From: Nevskia sp.
Lineage (GTDB): Bacteria > Pseudomonadota > Gammaproteobacteria > Nevskiales > Nevskiaceae
Direction of reading: 5' to 3'
NCBI GenBank assembly: GCA_030694365.1
Contig: JAUXYM010000054.1
Location: 1 to 33,978 of the forward strand
DNA: 33,978 nt
Shown here: in pieces, positions 15,835 to 25,383 of the stretch
Position numbering within the stretch: position 1 is the stretch's first letter
Layout of the letters: each line of letters opens with the position of its first letter
The notes under the pieces: model-generated
What the model was told of the DNA's origin: nothing
The model's database searches: none
What the model saw: the letters and a program-made list of their open reading frames with translations, nothing else
Translations under genes and position numbers: made by a program

Positions 15835-18654
15835 CTATGCGGGCGGCACTGGTAACAGAACGTAAACGCCCATCACATCCACCGGCAGGCTGGCCGTCAC
15901 TTGATAGCTGCCCTTGGCGTCTGCGGCCTCGCGTACCCGGCGATGGTCCTGCAGCAGGGTCTGGGCACGCTCATTGGCAATGGTTTCCAACTGCGGCTGC
16001 CACCCAGGCAGCGCGTCCAGAGCCTGTTGAAGATGACGGTCCCGCAAGGCGGGCGGCAGATTGCGCACGGCCTCGGCGCCCAGTAACGAACGTACCTGTT
16101 CCCGATCGAGCGCCCGGAAAGGCTCCGAACCGGTCGCGGCGACCGCGACGGCTTCCTCGCACAGCAGCAGGTGCGTGTGGCCTTCCCGGGTCACGCCGAG
16201 CTGATAGCGATTGCGAAGCAACAGGACGGTGGTCTTGAGCGACACGCCCTCGACGAAAGCCGCGCCGCAACGCGCGACCGCAGCGTCTTCCGTGTCCGTG
16301 GGGAGCGGATCGAGCGCACGTTCCAGCAGGGTGTCCGCCAACGCGACGACGATCGGGTGGGTGCGATGCACGAACATCGCGCCGGACGTTACGGGCTGGT
16401 GGAAATCGATCCGTAGAACTCCCTCCAGGCCGTCTGCCGCCAGTCGCTCGCGCACCGTATCGGGCAGGTGTTCGGTGAGTAGCTTGTAGTGCCCGCGTGT
16501 GCGCTCCAGCGCGGCGCCCAGCTTGGCGGCGGCACGACTGACGAAACGCTCGACATCCTCTTCGCCACCGAGCACGGCGGCGGATTTTTGCCACTCCGGC
16601 AATACATCTGCGGGGCGAAGGCGTCTCTGCGCGAAGATGGTGCGGTTACGTGCGGCCCGCTCGCGTGCGCTTTGCCAGACCAGGTCAATTTCACGTGCCG
16701 GTGCGCCGAAGAGATCGAGCTGTGACTTGGCGTTCACCGCCTCACCCTTTCGCAGGAGCACGGCGTTCATCAGCGCTTGCGTCAGCTTGCCTTCGTCATC
16801 CGGCATCGGAACCAGCACACCGAGTTCTTTGCGGATGCTCTCGGCCTTGCGCAGGATGACTTGCAGCACCGCGCCGTCGACGGGATTGTCTTCACCGTAC
16901 AGCGTTGTGCAGCGAACCTCCCTTGCTTTCTGGCCAAAGCGATCGACGCGACCTTCGCGCTGCTCGTGGCGCGTCGGGTTCCAGCTGAGGTCGTAATGCA
17001 CAACTGCGGTGAACAGACCCTGCAGGTTGATGCCTTCGGAAAGGCAATCCGTGGCGACGAGAATGCGTGTCTCGGAATCGCCCAGTTGCTCAACGGCGGC
17101 TTCGCGCTCGCCCGGCGTCAGCTCACCGGTTACGGCCTTGACCGTGACCTGCTTGAACTTGTCTTGCAGATAGGCGGCCAGGTAGTGCGCGGTGGCGATG
17201 TAGCGACAGAACACCACCGGCTGAAAGCCTTCCTTGAGCAGCAGTGCGAGATGCTTCTGCAGCTCGCCGAGCTTGGGATCGTTCTTGCTGCCAGCGAGGT
17301 TTTCCGCGTCTCGAATGAGCTGCTGCAAGCGCGCGCTGTCTTCTGCCTGAGCGCCGGGCTCGATGTCATCGGTTGAGAGGGCGTCGTCGGTTCCGTCGAG
17401 TACCCGCTCGCTCGCCTGTGCTTCCAGCTCTGCAAGCGACAACTCGACTTCGTCACCATCACGTGTGCCATTGAGGCGAGTGCGCAGCGCGTTCACCGCT
17501 GCTGCCGGCGATGAGGAGATGCACCTAAGCAAGGCAAGCGCGGCCCACCAGTTCATCCGCTGCTCGCGCAGGCCGCGCCCTTCCGCGCGCTCGACTAGCT
17601 CGCGTGCGTAGTCGAGCACGTCGTTGAAGAGCTGACCCCAGGCACCGGTGAGCCGATAGGTGATCTCTGCCGTGTTCCGTTCCGGGAACATCGAGCTGTC
17701 CTGCCATTCGGCGATGTCTGGCCGACGGCGTTGAACGAAGTGACGGGATAGCTCCTCGCGCAACTCGCTACGCTGGCCGGTAGGCAGATCCTTGAGTTGC
17801 GCGAAATCCTCGCGCAGCAAGCCCAACAGGTTGAAGAACGCTTCTTCATCTCCGCTGTGCGGTGTGGCCGTCAGCAGCACCATGTGGCGAACAGGGCTCG
17901 CTGCCAGACCCCGGAGCAGTTGGTAACGCTGCTGCCGGCTTTGCCCGCCCTGCGTGCAGGTATGCGCCTCATCGACGATGACGAATTCCGGACAGAAGCG
18001 ATGGAAGGCCTCGCGCCGCCGTTCGGACTTGATGTAGTCGAGGCTGACCACCGTGAAAGGATGCGCGTCGAACAGCGACGTTCCCGGCGGAAGGTCACGT
18101 TCGAGGCGATCCGCCGTATTGGAGCGAACGACAACGGCATGGATATGGAACCGTTCCGCCAACTCGCGCTGCCACTGCTCACAGAGATGCGGCGGGCATA
18201 GAACCGACACGCGCTGGATCTCACCGCGATCGAGCAGTTCGCGCGCAATCAGCGCTCCCTCGATGGTCTTGCCGACGCCAACGTCATCAGCAATCAGCAG
18301 CCGAACCGTCGGCATTTTGAGCGCCATCAACAACGGGACAAGCTGATACGCGCGCGGCTCCACCGCGATGTTGCCGAAGCTGCGGAAAGGGCCGGCGCCG
18401 TTGCGCAGCTTGAGCTGCAGCGCGTCGAGCAGTAGCTGACTCGCCGAATGATTGCGAGCTTGATCCAGCGCAGGTGCCGGAAAGGTCGCTGGTCTTACTG
18501 GCTCGGTTTCCAGCGGCAGAAACAGCAAGGTCTCATCGCGTTCGCCTCCACCGAGCGGGCGCAGACGCAAGGTCTCCGCATCCGAGTCCGGCAGGACGAT
18601 CCACTCGCGTCCGCGCGCGGAGACCAGGCTGCCGGGGTAATAGTTTGCTTGCAT
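15835..18654 (-). CDS. SNF2/RapA-type DNA helicase (DrmD-like)
   Basis: Encodes 939 residues. The superfamily 2 motor is complete: LIADDVGVGKTIEG (Walker A, about 129), VIVDEAHTC (about 228), LLTATPHSGDEEAFF, and in the second lobe LVATDCLSEGINLQG (about 543) with HYDLSWNPTRHEQREGRVDRFGQ (motif VI). The RapA/HepA-like layout matches the SNF2 component DrmD of class 1 DISARM. I chose the ATG at 18654 (MQANYY): AGGA lies 5 nt before it, whereas the alternative ATG at 18660 has no spacing to that site. The start is just 12 nt after the upstream helicase stop. It likely tracks along DNA for the methylase or nuclease partners. Confidence 0.88.
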   Translation of the reverse strand: MQANYYPGSLVSARGREWIVLPDSDAETLRLRPLGGGERDETLLFLPLETEPVRPATFPAPALDQARNHSASQLLLDALQLKLRNGAGPFRSFGNIAVEPRAYQLVPLLMALKMPTVRLLIADDVGVGKTIEGALIARELLDRGEIQRVSVLCPPHLCEQWQRELAERFHIHAVVVRSNTADRLERDLPPGTSLFDAHPFTVVSLDYIKSERRREAFHRFCPEFVIVDEAHTCTQGGQSRQQRYQLLRGLAASPVRHMVLLTATPHSGDEEAFFNLLGLLREDFAQLKDLPTGQRSELREELSRHFVQRRRPDIAEWQDSSMFPERNTAEITYRLTGAWGQLFNDVLDYARELVERAEGRGLREQRMNWWAALALLRCISSSPAAAVNALRTRLNGTRDGDEVELSLAELEAQASERVLDGTDDALSTDDIEPGAQAEDSARLQQLIRDAENLAGSKNDPKLGELQKHLALLLKEGFQPVVFCRYIATAHYLAAYLQDKFKQVTVKAVTGELTPGEREAAVEQLGDSETRILVATDCLSEGINLQGLFTAVVHYDLSWNPTRHEQREGRVDRFGQKAREVRCTTLYGEDNPVDGAVLQVILRKAESIRKELGVLVPMPDDEGKLTQALMNAVLLRKGEAVNAKSQLDLFGAPAREIDLVWQSARERAARNRTIFAQRRLRPADVLPEWQKSAAVLGGEEDVERFVSRAAAKLGAALERTRGHYKLLTEHLPDTVRERLAADGLEGVLRIDFHQPVTSGAMFVHRTHPIVVALADTLLERALDPLPTDTEDAAVARCGAAFVEGVSLKTTVLLLRNRYQLGVTREGHTHLLLCEEAVAVAATGSEPFRALDREQVRSLLGAEAVRNLPPALRDRHLQQALDALPGWQPQLETIANERAQTLLQDHRRVREAADAKGSYQVTASLPVDVMGVYVLLPVPPA

Positions 18655-18666
18655 GGTCATCCTGAT

Positions 18667-21600
18667 TTACGGCGTCTTGCCTGGGCCGAACAGGTCGGCA
18701 TTACGCCTGAAGATCTCAGGCCAGTGCGAGGTCTCTTTTGGAAAGCGGACGACGAGATAGCCCAGGTCAGCCAAACGACGGTTGGCATCGGCGTCGCTGC
18801 TTTGGCGCGCTTCAGTCTCGTGGTGCGGTCCGTCGATGAAGACGGCGAGGTTCAGGTCGTCGTAGAAGAAGTCTGCACAGACGCCTGCCGCCTCGATCCG
18901 TTGCTGACCACGATCTGGCTTGCGGTGTTCGTGGTCCTGCACATAGCGCAGCCACGCGGTCTCCAGCGAGCTGCCTGCGGTGCGAGCCAGCTCGTCGTCA
19001 TGCTGCTCGGGTGCGCGGCCCTGACTTCCCTGTGCGGTGTGGGCCCGCGTGAGACGGGTCAGCAGCTCCAGCAACAGGCCCTCGGCCTGCTGATCCTTGC
19101 GATCAATCAGCGAGTGATCCGGCTGGTTGTAGTAAGAGAGCAGGCACTTGTAGCAGCCGGCCTCACAGACCGGACGGCCGTTGGCGTCAACCTCCTCTAC
19201 GAGCGCCGCCTTGTCCCATTGCTGCCCCGCAGACGGTGGCTGGTAGTGCATGATCTCCAGGGCCTCGGCAGCAAGCTCCGCAAGCGCCCCAGGTTCCGTG
19301 GCGACACGGGTCAGCACGCCAGCTCCGCCCTCCGCAGCCTCATAGAAAAGGATGGACTGCCGGCGGTCGCGAGTGGGCAGCGGCTCGGCCATCAGCTCGC
19401 TTTCTTCGAGTTGGTACACCGATTCGATGCCGCGCTTGATGGCGACCTGGAGGGTGGTCAGCGTTGTCGCCGACAGATGCCCGATGGAAGCGTGCGGCCT
19501 GACGATGAGAATGTTCCGGCGATCCTCCACGTACGGCACGATGCGCTGGGGCGGCGTCTTATCCGGCGGGGCCTCTTCTTCCTTTTCTCCGTCTCCCTCA
19601 TCCACGCCTCCGACCCAATGGCCAGTGACGGGATTCATCATGAAGCCCTTGATGCTCTTTTCCTTACGGCGACGCCAGCCGAAGTTCATTCGCCACACCG
19701 TCGCGGCGGGCCCGTATTGCAGCTCAAGCAAAGGCCCTGTCGCATCGGAGACGACGGTAGTCGTCATCTGCAATTTGCCGTCGGCCTCTGCGAACTGGAG
19801 GGTGGTCTGCATCTCGTAACCCTGACGGACGCGCTCCTCCTCATTGGCCGTGATGCGTTCGGCGCGACGGGTGGAAACGTTCTCGATGCGGTAGAGGCTC
19901 TTGACCTCGTCCGCGCCAGCGAGTGAGACGTCACAGGACACGCAGCGATCTGCGTCACGCTGCGATCTGAAATGGCCGTAGCCACAGGCCGGACACAGAC
20001 GTGCGACTTCCGTGGCGAGGCGCGCACCGTCGACGACCTGCTCCTGGCTGGTGATGGTCAGCAGCGCCTTGGTGACGCGGTACTGGCTTCCCTCGTGATA
20101 AATCAGGCTGTAGGGACCGAACTCACTCAGCGCGAGAAAACGAGGGCGCGACAGGAAGCTCTCTCGCCCGATGTTGCCGCGTCGTGCCGGCAGATAAGCC
20201 ATCAGCGGCAAGCGGGGGAAGTTGTAGCCGGGCAGGAAGCCCTGGCTGGCGAGATAGCGGTAGGTGTAGAAGTCGCTGTTGAATGCGCTATCACCGGCAA
20301 GCAACAGGTCACGCTGCTTGCGCGCTTCGTTATGCCGCTGCTGCGCTTCCCGGCGCTCGCGTTCGCTGGCCGCCGGGTTGTTCTCGATCTTGAAATTCAG
20401 CTCGATGGCGCGAGCGGTCGCGCGATACAGATCGCGCCAGCGTTGGAGGGCGCCGTCGAACTCTTGATAGGCGCGCTTGAATGCGTTCTCCGCCCACTGC
20501 TCGTTGTACCAAGGCGCCTTGTTCGGTGTCAGCTCGTCCTTGAGCATCGCCAGCACTGCAAGCCCGCGCTGATGTGCGCGCTTGCGCGCGTCGGGCTTGT
20601 CCAGGTCGTTAGTGATTTCGTCGAGAACCGGAAGCAGCTCCGGCTGATTCATGTTCAGCAGGTCACGAACGCTGCTGCCGAGACGGCGGTGAGTTTCCGC
20701 AAGCCAGATAGCGTGCAGGTGGCTTTTGATCAGCTCGAGATTGGCGAGGTCCAGCGTGGGCGCATGCACCTGGCCATGCACCATGCGGACGGGATCGCGG
20801 AAGTAGTACTGGTCGTGCGGACTCTGGCTCGCACAGTAGGTGATGACGAGCGCTGGTTGACCGGCGCGACCGGCTCGTCCGCTGCGCTGCGCATAGTTCG
20901 CCGGCGTCGGCGGCACATTGCGCATGTAGACGGTGTTGAGCGAAGAGATGTCGACGCCCAGTTCCATGGTCGGAGAGCAGAACAGCACCGGAAGCCATTC
21001 AAGCTCGTAGCCGCGCTGGGTTCTCCATTCAGTCCGGTCCTTCTCGGTGAATCGGAATCGCGCCTCGCGTTCCAGCCGATCTTCTTGCTGGACTTGCGCC
21101 GTGTGTTCCCGCGCTTCGAAGTCGAAGAGTCGGTGTACCGGATTGCTGAGCAGCGAAGCGATATTGAGATAGAGCGCGCGAAAGAAGGTGTTGTCGTTGG
21201 CTGCGCGTGCGGTCTCGCCGGTTCCCGGCAGCCACTGCAACGCACTGCCATTCAACTGCCATCCCGGCACGCCGAGATCGGTTTCATCCTTCCGGATCAG
21301 CCCATAGGAGGCTGCGGCTTTCAGCAGAGCATCAATCAACTCCGGGTAGGTGCCGTCCTTGATGTCGCTGACGTGCGGATTGTCACCGCCCCAAGTGCTT
21401 TGCAGCCGTAGCAATTTTCCGAACCGGGATCGACTCGATCCCACCACCAGCGAATCTTCGATATTGATCTTGCGCCCGCGGGCGTAGGCGTCTTCTTTCG
21501 GGCGACTGGTCACGAACCATCGTGCAGGTACCGGGCGCTCATCCTCGGTGAAGCCCCACGGCTCGCGCAGATTGGCGTAGCTCTGTGTGCGTAGCTGGTC

Positions 21601-23997
21601 GAGTTCTGTTCGATCGAGGTAGCGGGTTGCGATGCAGAGCCCCTGGCGCATGACATCGAATAGCGCCTGCAGCACATGCGCTCGCGCGGCTGGGCTGGCG
21701 GCCTGCAGGACCATGGGCGCGCCCTGCCATTCGCTGGCGTCGGCTGCGAGCTCGTCGATGTCCTGATAGTTGATTCGAACCAGGCCGAGCTGTTCGAGAT
21801 TCGGATTGTTGAAGCGCCAGCCGCGTCGCAGATCGTAGAAGCTGCGATATCCCAGGATGCCGCGCATGGCCTCCTGGACCTGTCGCCGAGTATTCCCTTT
21901 GACCTCCGGCTGCTGCATGTACTCAGCCCGAACACCAGCATCCTCGCGCTGAAAGCCAAGTGCCTCGAATACCGCGTTCGCGATGTCCTTTTCGCCGATG
22001 GGAGAGCCGTTGGCGCGCTGCAGGGCGGCGAGCAGGGAGGCACGTACCAATAGAACCTGGAGGAAGTCATTGAAGTGACCCGCTTGAAGCGCGGCATCCT
22101 GGCGGTTGTCCGAGAACCCGAGCACCTTCTTGGCATCGGCGCTCAGCTGCTGGTCCTGCTCATAAAGGTATCGCAGGGCACACAGCGTGAGCATCGTCGT
22201 GGCCGAACTACGGCCTTCGCCAGAGAGCGAGGTGAGGCGCAACGAGTCCTTGCCGGACGAGGTATGGCTGACTCCGCAGTTCAGGCAGAAGCGGAATCCG
22301 CCGGGGATGAACCAGGCGGACAGCGAGGACTTATCCCCCAGGCGTCCGTCGGGCCGCACTTGAAGGGCGCGAGGAACGAATTTGCGGTAGCTCGATTTGA
22401 TTCGCCATTCGCCATCGGCCCGTTCTTCGACCCAGGTCTCCGGGTATCGCTCTATCGCGGTGTCGTCCCAGATCTTGGTGGCGTCCGGCATCAAGAAGCC
22501 GAACGTCACCTGTTCATCTTCACTCTGTCGCTCGTCGATGTTGCGTGGCTCGAATGTCTTGCCATCGACGCCATCGGCATCCCAGACGGGCAAGTACTCC
22601 TGGCCGCAGTCGCGGCAGAAATGCGCGTGGTAGAAACGGCGCTGGCGGCTTTCGTCGCCGGGGACGAACTGTTGTCCTTCCAGAGTGATTGCACGCTGGC
22701 CGGGGGCTTCCAGGGAGACGTAAACCTTGCCGCCGCCTGAGATGAATTGGTGGAGCTTGAACGCAAAGAGCGACTTGCCGGTCGCGTCGACGACGTCGTG
22801 CGCCTTGAGAAGGAACTGCTGCAGGTATGTGAGGCAGCTCGCCGCGCTTTCCCCAGAGGCAGTGGCCAGACGATTGGCCGCCTCCATCAAGGTCAGAGGT
22901 TTTGCGCGTCGTGGCTTGCCACTCTCGTAGGTCAGGCCCAGCGTCATCTCGACCCACACCGACATCGGGTGCCGGCACAACTCGTCGTAATCGAGCGTCT
23001 CGGGAATCCCTGCCCGAATGGCAGCTGACAACTGGGGTGCCACGGATTGATCGGTTTGCGTCTCTGGCGTTACCCGGCGGAGCGTCTCAGTCACTACGTT
23101 CCGGTCTGGAATAGGGGTGCCGAATAGACGACTCGCGACGTCCGCGACGATGCGGTTGCGTTCCATCTCGGTGCCGTCGGTCGCCATGGTGGCCGACGTG
23201 CCGATGCAGATCAGTCGATCTGCCAGAGCCTCACGAACGCGGCGAACCAGAAGGGCAACGTCTGCGCCCTGACGTCCGCGATAGGTGTGGAGCTCGTCCA
23301 GAATCAGGAAGCGCAGGCCCTTGGCGTTGCGCATCACGGCTTTATCGATGTCGTTCTGCCGAGTCATCAGCAGTTCGAGCATCATGAAGTTGGTCAGGAG
23401 AATGTCTGGCGGGTTGGCCGCCATGGCCTGCCGCTCCTCATCCGACTCCTGTCCCGTGTATCGGCCGAAGGTGACTGCCCTCTCTGCGGGATCGACGCCG
23501 AGGAACTTCTTCAGCTCTTCCAGCTGCGAATTGGCGAGCGCATTCATCGGGTAGATCACGATGGCCCGCGTGCGCTTGGTCGGGTCGAGGGCTTTGGCCT
23601 TCAGGCAAGCGTCGACAATCGGGATGAAATAGCCGAGCGATTTACCGGAGCCGGTTCCGGTGGTGAGGACGTAGCTCTCGCCGGCGGCAGCCAGGCTGAT
23701 GGCTTCCGCCTGATGCTTGTGCAGGGGGAGCGAAAAACCGTGCGAGGAGTCGGACTTCCCGAACCTGAAGATGTTGGCGCAGGCTTCGTGGAGCAATCCA
23801 CCCGATACTAATTCCTCGACGCTGCCACCCGACTTGAAGTTGGGATTGATCTGGACCAGGGGCTCGGGCCAGTAACGCTGATCGGCGTACTGGCGATCCA
23901 CGTATGCCTGGATATCGGGCGCTCGAATACGCGCGAAGCTGCGAGTGAACTGCTCGTACTCTTTGACGATCGTCGATCTGAATCCAAATACATCCAC
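18667..23997 (-). CDS. Giant DEAD/DUF1998 helicase with C-terminal DUF559 nuclease domain
   Basis: Encodes 1776 residues. Lobe 1: PLHKHQAEAI, TTGTGSGKS (about 112-120), VIYPMNALANSQ, ILDELHTYRGRQG (about 232), GTSATMA. A Cys-rich insert (CRDCGQEYLP, CLNCGVSH) follows, then VLGFSDNRQDAALQAGHFND and lobe 2 with MRNVPPTPANYAQRSGRAGRAG (about 1039). The C-terminal third has CPACGYGH...CVSCD, the DUF1998-type YEAAEGGAGVL and CEAGCYKC clusters, and finally DFFYDDLNLAVFIDGPHHE...RFPKE, a DUF559/Vsr-like PD-(D/E)XK domain. This resembles DISARM DrmA plus DrmB fused, or Druantia DruE. The start is GTG at 23997, supported by GGGGAG 6 nt upstream. It is 45 nt after the integrase stop. Confidence 0.88.
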   Translation of the reverse strand: MDVFGFRSTIVKEYEQFTRSFARIRAPDIQAYVDRQYADQRYWPEPLVQINPNFKSGGSVEELVSGGLLHEACANIFRFGKSDSSHGFSLPLHKHQAEAISLAAAGESYVLTTGTGSGKSLGYFIPIVDACLKAKALDPTKRTRAIVIYPMNALANSQLEELKKFLGVDPAERAVTFGRYTGQESDEERQAMAANPPDILLTNFMMLELLMTRQNDIDKAVMRNAKGLRFLILDELHTYRGRQGADVALLVRRVREALADRLICIGTSATMATDGTEMERNRIVADVASRLFGTPIPDRNVVTETLRRVTPETQTDQSVAPQLSAAIRAGIPETLDYDELCRHPMSVWVEMTLGLTYESGKPRRAKPLTLMEAANRLATASGESAASCLTYLQQFLLKAHDVVDATGKSLFAFKLHQFISGGGKVYVSLEAPGQRAITLEGQQFVPGDESRQRRFYHAHFCRDCGQEYLPVWDADGVDGKTFEPRNIDERQSEDEQVTFGFLMPDATKIWDDTAIERYPETWVEERADGEWRIKSSYRKFVPRALQVRPDGRLGDKSSLSAWFIPGGFRFCLNCGVSHTSSGKDSLRLTSLSGEGRSSATTMLTLCALRYLYEQDQQLSADAKKVLGFSDNRQDAALQAGHFNDFLQVLLVRASLLAALQRANGSPIGEKDIANAVFEALGFQREDAGVRAEYMQQPEVKGNTRRQVQEAMRGILGYRSFYDLRRGWRFNNPNLEQLGLVRINYQDIDELAADASEWQGAPMVLQAASPAARAHVLQALFDVMRQGLCIATRYLDRTELDQLRTQSYANLREPWGFTEDERPVPARWFVTSRPKEDAYARGRKINIEDSLVVGSSRSRFGKLLRLQSTWGGDNPHVSDIKDGTYPELIDALLKAAASYGLIRKDETDLGVPGWQLNGSALQWLPGTGETARAANDNTFFRALYLNIASLLSNPVHRLFDFEAREHTAQVQQEDRLEREARFRFTEKDRTEWRTQRGYELEWLPVLFCSPTMELGVDISSLNTVYMRNVPPTPANYAQRSGRAGRAGQPALVITYCASQSPHDQYYFRDPVRMVHGQVHAPTLDLANLELIKSHLHAIWLAETHRRLGSSVRDLLNMNQPELLPVLDEITNDLDKPDARKRAHQRGLAVLAMLKDELTPNKAPWYNEQWAENAFKRAYQEFDGALQRWRDLYRATARAIELNFKIENNPAASERERREAQQRHNEARKQRDLLLAGDSAFNSDFYTYRYLASQGFLPGYNFPRLPLMAYLPARRGNIGRESFLSRPRFLALSEFGPYSLIYHEGSQYRVTKALLTITSQEQVVDGARLATEVARLCPACGYGHFRSQRDADRCVSCDVSLAGADEVKSLYRIENVSTRRAERITANEEERVRQGYEMQTTLQFAEADGKLQMTTTVVSDATGPLLELQYGPAATVWRMNFGWRRRKEKSIKGFMMNPVTGHWVGGVDEGDGEKEEEAPPDKTPPQRIVPYVEDRRNILIVRPHASIGHLSATTLTTLQVAIKRGIESVYQLEESELMAEPLPTRDRRQSILFYEAAEGGAGVLTRVATEPGALAELAAEALEIMHYQPPSAGQQWDKAALVEEVDANGRPVCEAGCYKCLLSYYNQPDHSLIDRKDQQAEGLLLELLTRLTRAHTAQGSQGRAPEQHDDELARTAGSSLETAWLRYVQDHEHRKPDRGQQRIEAAGVCADFFYDDLNLAVFIDGPHHETEARQSSDADANRRLADLGYLVVRFPKETSHWPEIFRRNADLFGPGKTP

Positions 23998-24042
23998 TCT
24001 CAGCTCCCCTTTATTCTGTTTTCGCGGCTGGCGCCCGGTGGA

Positions 24043-25344
24043 TCAAGCCCTGAGCCTGGGATTCACTAGGATGCCTTCTGCACGGTTGCCATGTTCGGCG
24101 GAAGACGGCCCAGGAAGCTCGACGGGCGTCGCCCCGGCCGGCTCCGATCGCAATTGATCGATGTAATCGGCCCACTGCTGCATCATTCCGCGCCTCTCCG
24201 ACAGGTATTCAGCCCGGTTATAGCTTGCCCGGGTCTTGTTCCGATCCTTGTGCGCGAGTTGCCGCTCGATGGCATCGCCGCGGAACTCGGCCTCATTGAG
24301 TAGGGTTGACGCCGTCGCGCGGAAGCCATGTGCTGCGAATCCGAGGCCGTCGCGCCCTGCGTAACCCAGCCGTTCCAGTGCCCGATTGATCGTCGTGGCA
24401 CACATGAATTCACTCGGCCGCCGAAGGTTGGGGAAAAGGTACTGTCGGCCTCCGGTGAGGGTCTTCAGCTCTTCGATCAGCGCAACCGACTGCTTGGAGA
24501 GGGGAATGGTGTGCGCTTCGCGCATTTTCATGCGCCTGGCGGGAACCTTCCATTGCCCTTTGTCGAGGTCAATTTCTGACCATTGGGCTGCACGAAGCTC
24601 GATGGTCCTGACGAAGGTCAGAAGCAGCAGTTGCAGGCCGATAACGGTGGTTCGGTATCCCGCATAACCATTGATCGCCAAGACAAGCGACTTGAGCTCG
24701 TCATGGGTGAGGGCTTTGCTGTGCTTCGTCGGGGGCTTCACTATTGCCCCCTTCAATGCCGCAGCGGGATCGCTGTCCGCGCGAAGGGTCGACACTGCGA
24801 AGCGGAAAATTGCCGACGACCATTGGCGCACGTTCAGCGCAACGGTTTCAGCTCCCCTGCCTTCAATGTCTTGAAGGATTTTGAGCAACTGCGCCGCGTT
24901 AACCTCCCGGATCGGCAGCTGGCCGATCTTCGGAAAGACATCCACTTCGAAGCTCCGCTTCACCTGGTTGCGGTAGTAGTTCGACCAATCCGTATGCTTG
25001 CCCATCCACTCCCGGGCAACACCCTCGAAGGTGTTGGTCGCTTCCGCGAGCTTCACGAGCCGATCTTGCCGGCGCTGGTGGGTCGGATGAACGCCTTGCC
25101 GAACCAGCACGCGAGCATCGTCCCGGGCTCGTCGTGCCTGCTCAAGCGACACGTGGCCGCTTCGTTTGTCATCGAAGTACTCGCCGATGGCAAAGATGTT
25201 TTCCGCCTTCCCGATGCGGTAGCGATATCGCCACAGTTTGGTGCCAGTTGGCCGAACCTCAAGGTAAAGCCCGCCACCGTCAGCGTACTTGCTCGGCTTG
25301 GTGCCCGGCTTCTTGGTTCGAATCGCGGTGTCCGTCAGCGGCAT
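24043..25344 (-). CDS. int: Tyrosine site-specific integrase (P4/DUF4102 type)
   Basis: Encodes 433 residues. The N-terminus MPLTDTAIRTKKPGTKPSKYADGGGLYL is the DUF4102 arm-binding domain. A SAM-like core-binding domain lies around 105-200. The catalytic domain shows the first Arg in FVRTIELR (about 246), HGFRATAST (about 336), the second His in RQLAHKD and the nucleophile Tyr in RASYNRAEYL (about 374). The set is complete, so the enzyme should be active. Its start lies 18 nt from the right boundary repeat, with an inverted repeat between, suggesting that it represses its own promoter. It is followed directly by the defence genes on the same strand. Confidence 0.95.
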   Translation of the reverse strand: MPLTDTAIRTKKPGTKPSKYADGGGLYLEVRPTGTKLWRYRYRIGKAENIFAIGEYFDDKRSGHVSLEQARRARDDARVLVRQGVHPTHQRRQDRLVKLAEATNTFEGVAREWMGKHTDWSNYYRNQVKRSFEVDVFPKIGQLPIREVNAAQLLKILQDIEGRGAETVALNVRQWSSAIFRFAVSTLRADSDPAAALKGAIVKPPTKHSKALTHDELKSLVLAINGYAGYRTTVIGLQLLLLTFVRTIELRAAQWSEIDLDKGQWKVPARRMKMREAHTIPLSKQSVALIEELKTLTGGRQYLFPNLRRPSEFMCATTINRALERLGYAGRDGLGFAAHGFRATASTLLNEAEFRGDAIERQLAHKDRNKTRASYNRAEYLSERRGMMQQWADYIDQLRSEPAGATPVELPGPSSAEHGNRAEGILVNPRLRA

Positions 25345-25370
25345 GCGGGTATCTCGTCTCCGATACCCGC
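25345..25370. promoter_or_regulatory. Inverted repeat directly upstream of the integrase
   Basis: GCGGGTATC (25345-25353) and GATACCCGC (25362-25370) form perfect 9-bp arms with an 8-base loop, beginning at the base next to the int start codon. The right arm is part of the boundary repeat. It is a likely integrase-binding or autoregulatory site that would also mask the ribosome site in mRNA. Confidence 0.5.
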
Positions 25371-25383
25371 AAAGTTACCCGCA
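25363..25383. repeat. Right boundary direct repeat (att-like)
   Basis: Reads ATACCCGCAA, then A, then GTTACCCGCA; it differs from the left copy at one base. It has the same two TACCCGC units 12 bp apart. The remainder of the gap to 25721 contains no convincing gene; I see only scattered GATCATC-like words there. Confidence 0.7.

Larger units (their letters stand above)
3334..25383. mobile_element. Integrated defence island between trpE and trpGDC
   Basis: The region is bounded by a 21-bp direct repeat (3334-3354 and 25363-25383) with a single mismatch. It carries a tyrosine integrase at one end whose 5' end faces the nearby boundary, the usual arrangement in P4-type genomic islands. Inside are restriction, helicase, methylase, nuclease and RNA-processing genes, all on one strand; outside are housekeeping and metabolic genes. 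No tRNA is seen at either edge, so integration appears intergenic. The exact crossover point is not proven. Confidence 0.7.

Noticed and set aside
14271..16238. Long plus-strand open frame (655 codons) opposite the DUF4143 and SNF2 genes
   Set aside because: It is antisense to two genes with clear motifs, has no recognisable domain and reflects GC-rich codon bias. The same applies to the long frames opposite the DUF1998 helicase (18448-19926), the hydroxylase (25689-26741), the kinase (28251-29744, minus), the monooxygenase (29597-31213, minus) and trpE (32286-33938).
7329..23997. Calling the upstream gene set canonical DISARM, BREX or Druantia
   Set aside because: No separate phospholipase-D DrmC, no PglZ/BrxC and no DruM/DruF-type partners are visible; only component-level similarity is supported.
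3334..25383. tRNA gene or tRNA fragment as integration site
   Set aside because: No cloverleaf or CCA-ending tRNA 3' end could be seen at either boundary; the repeat resembles integrase sites instead.
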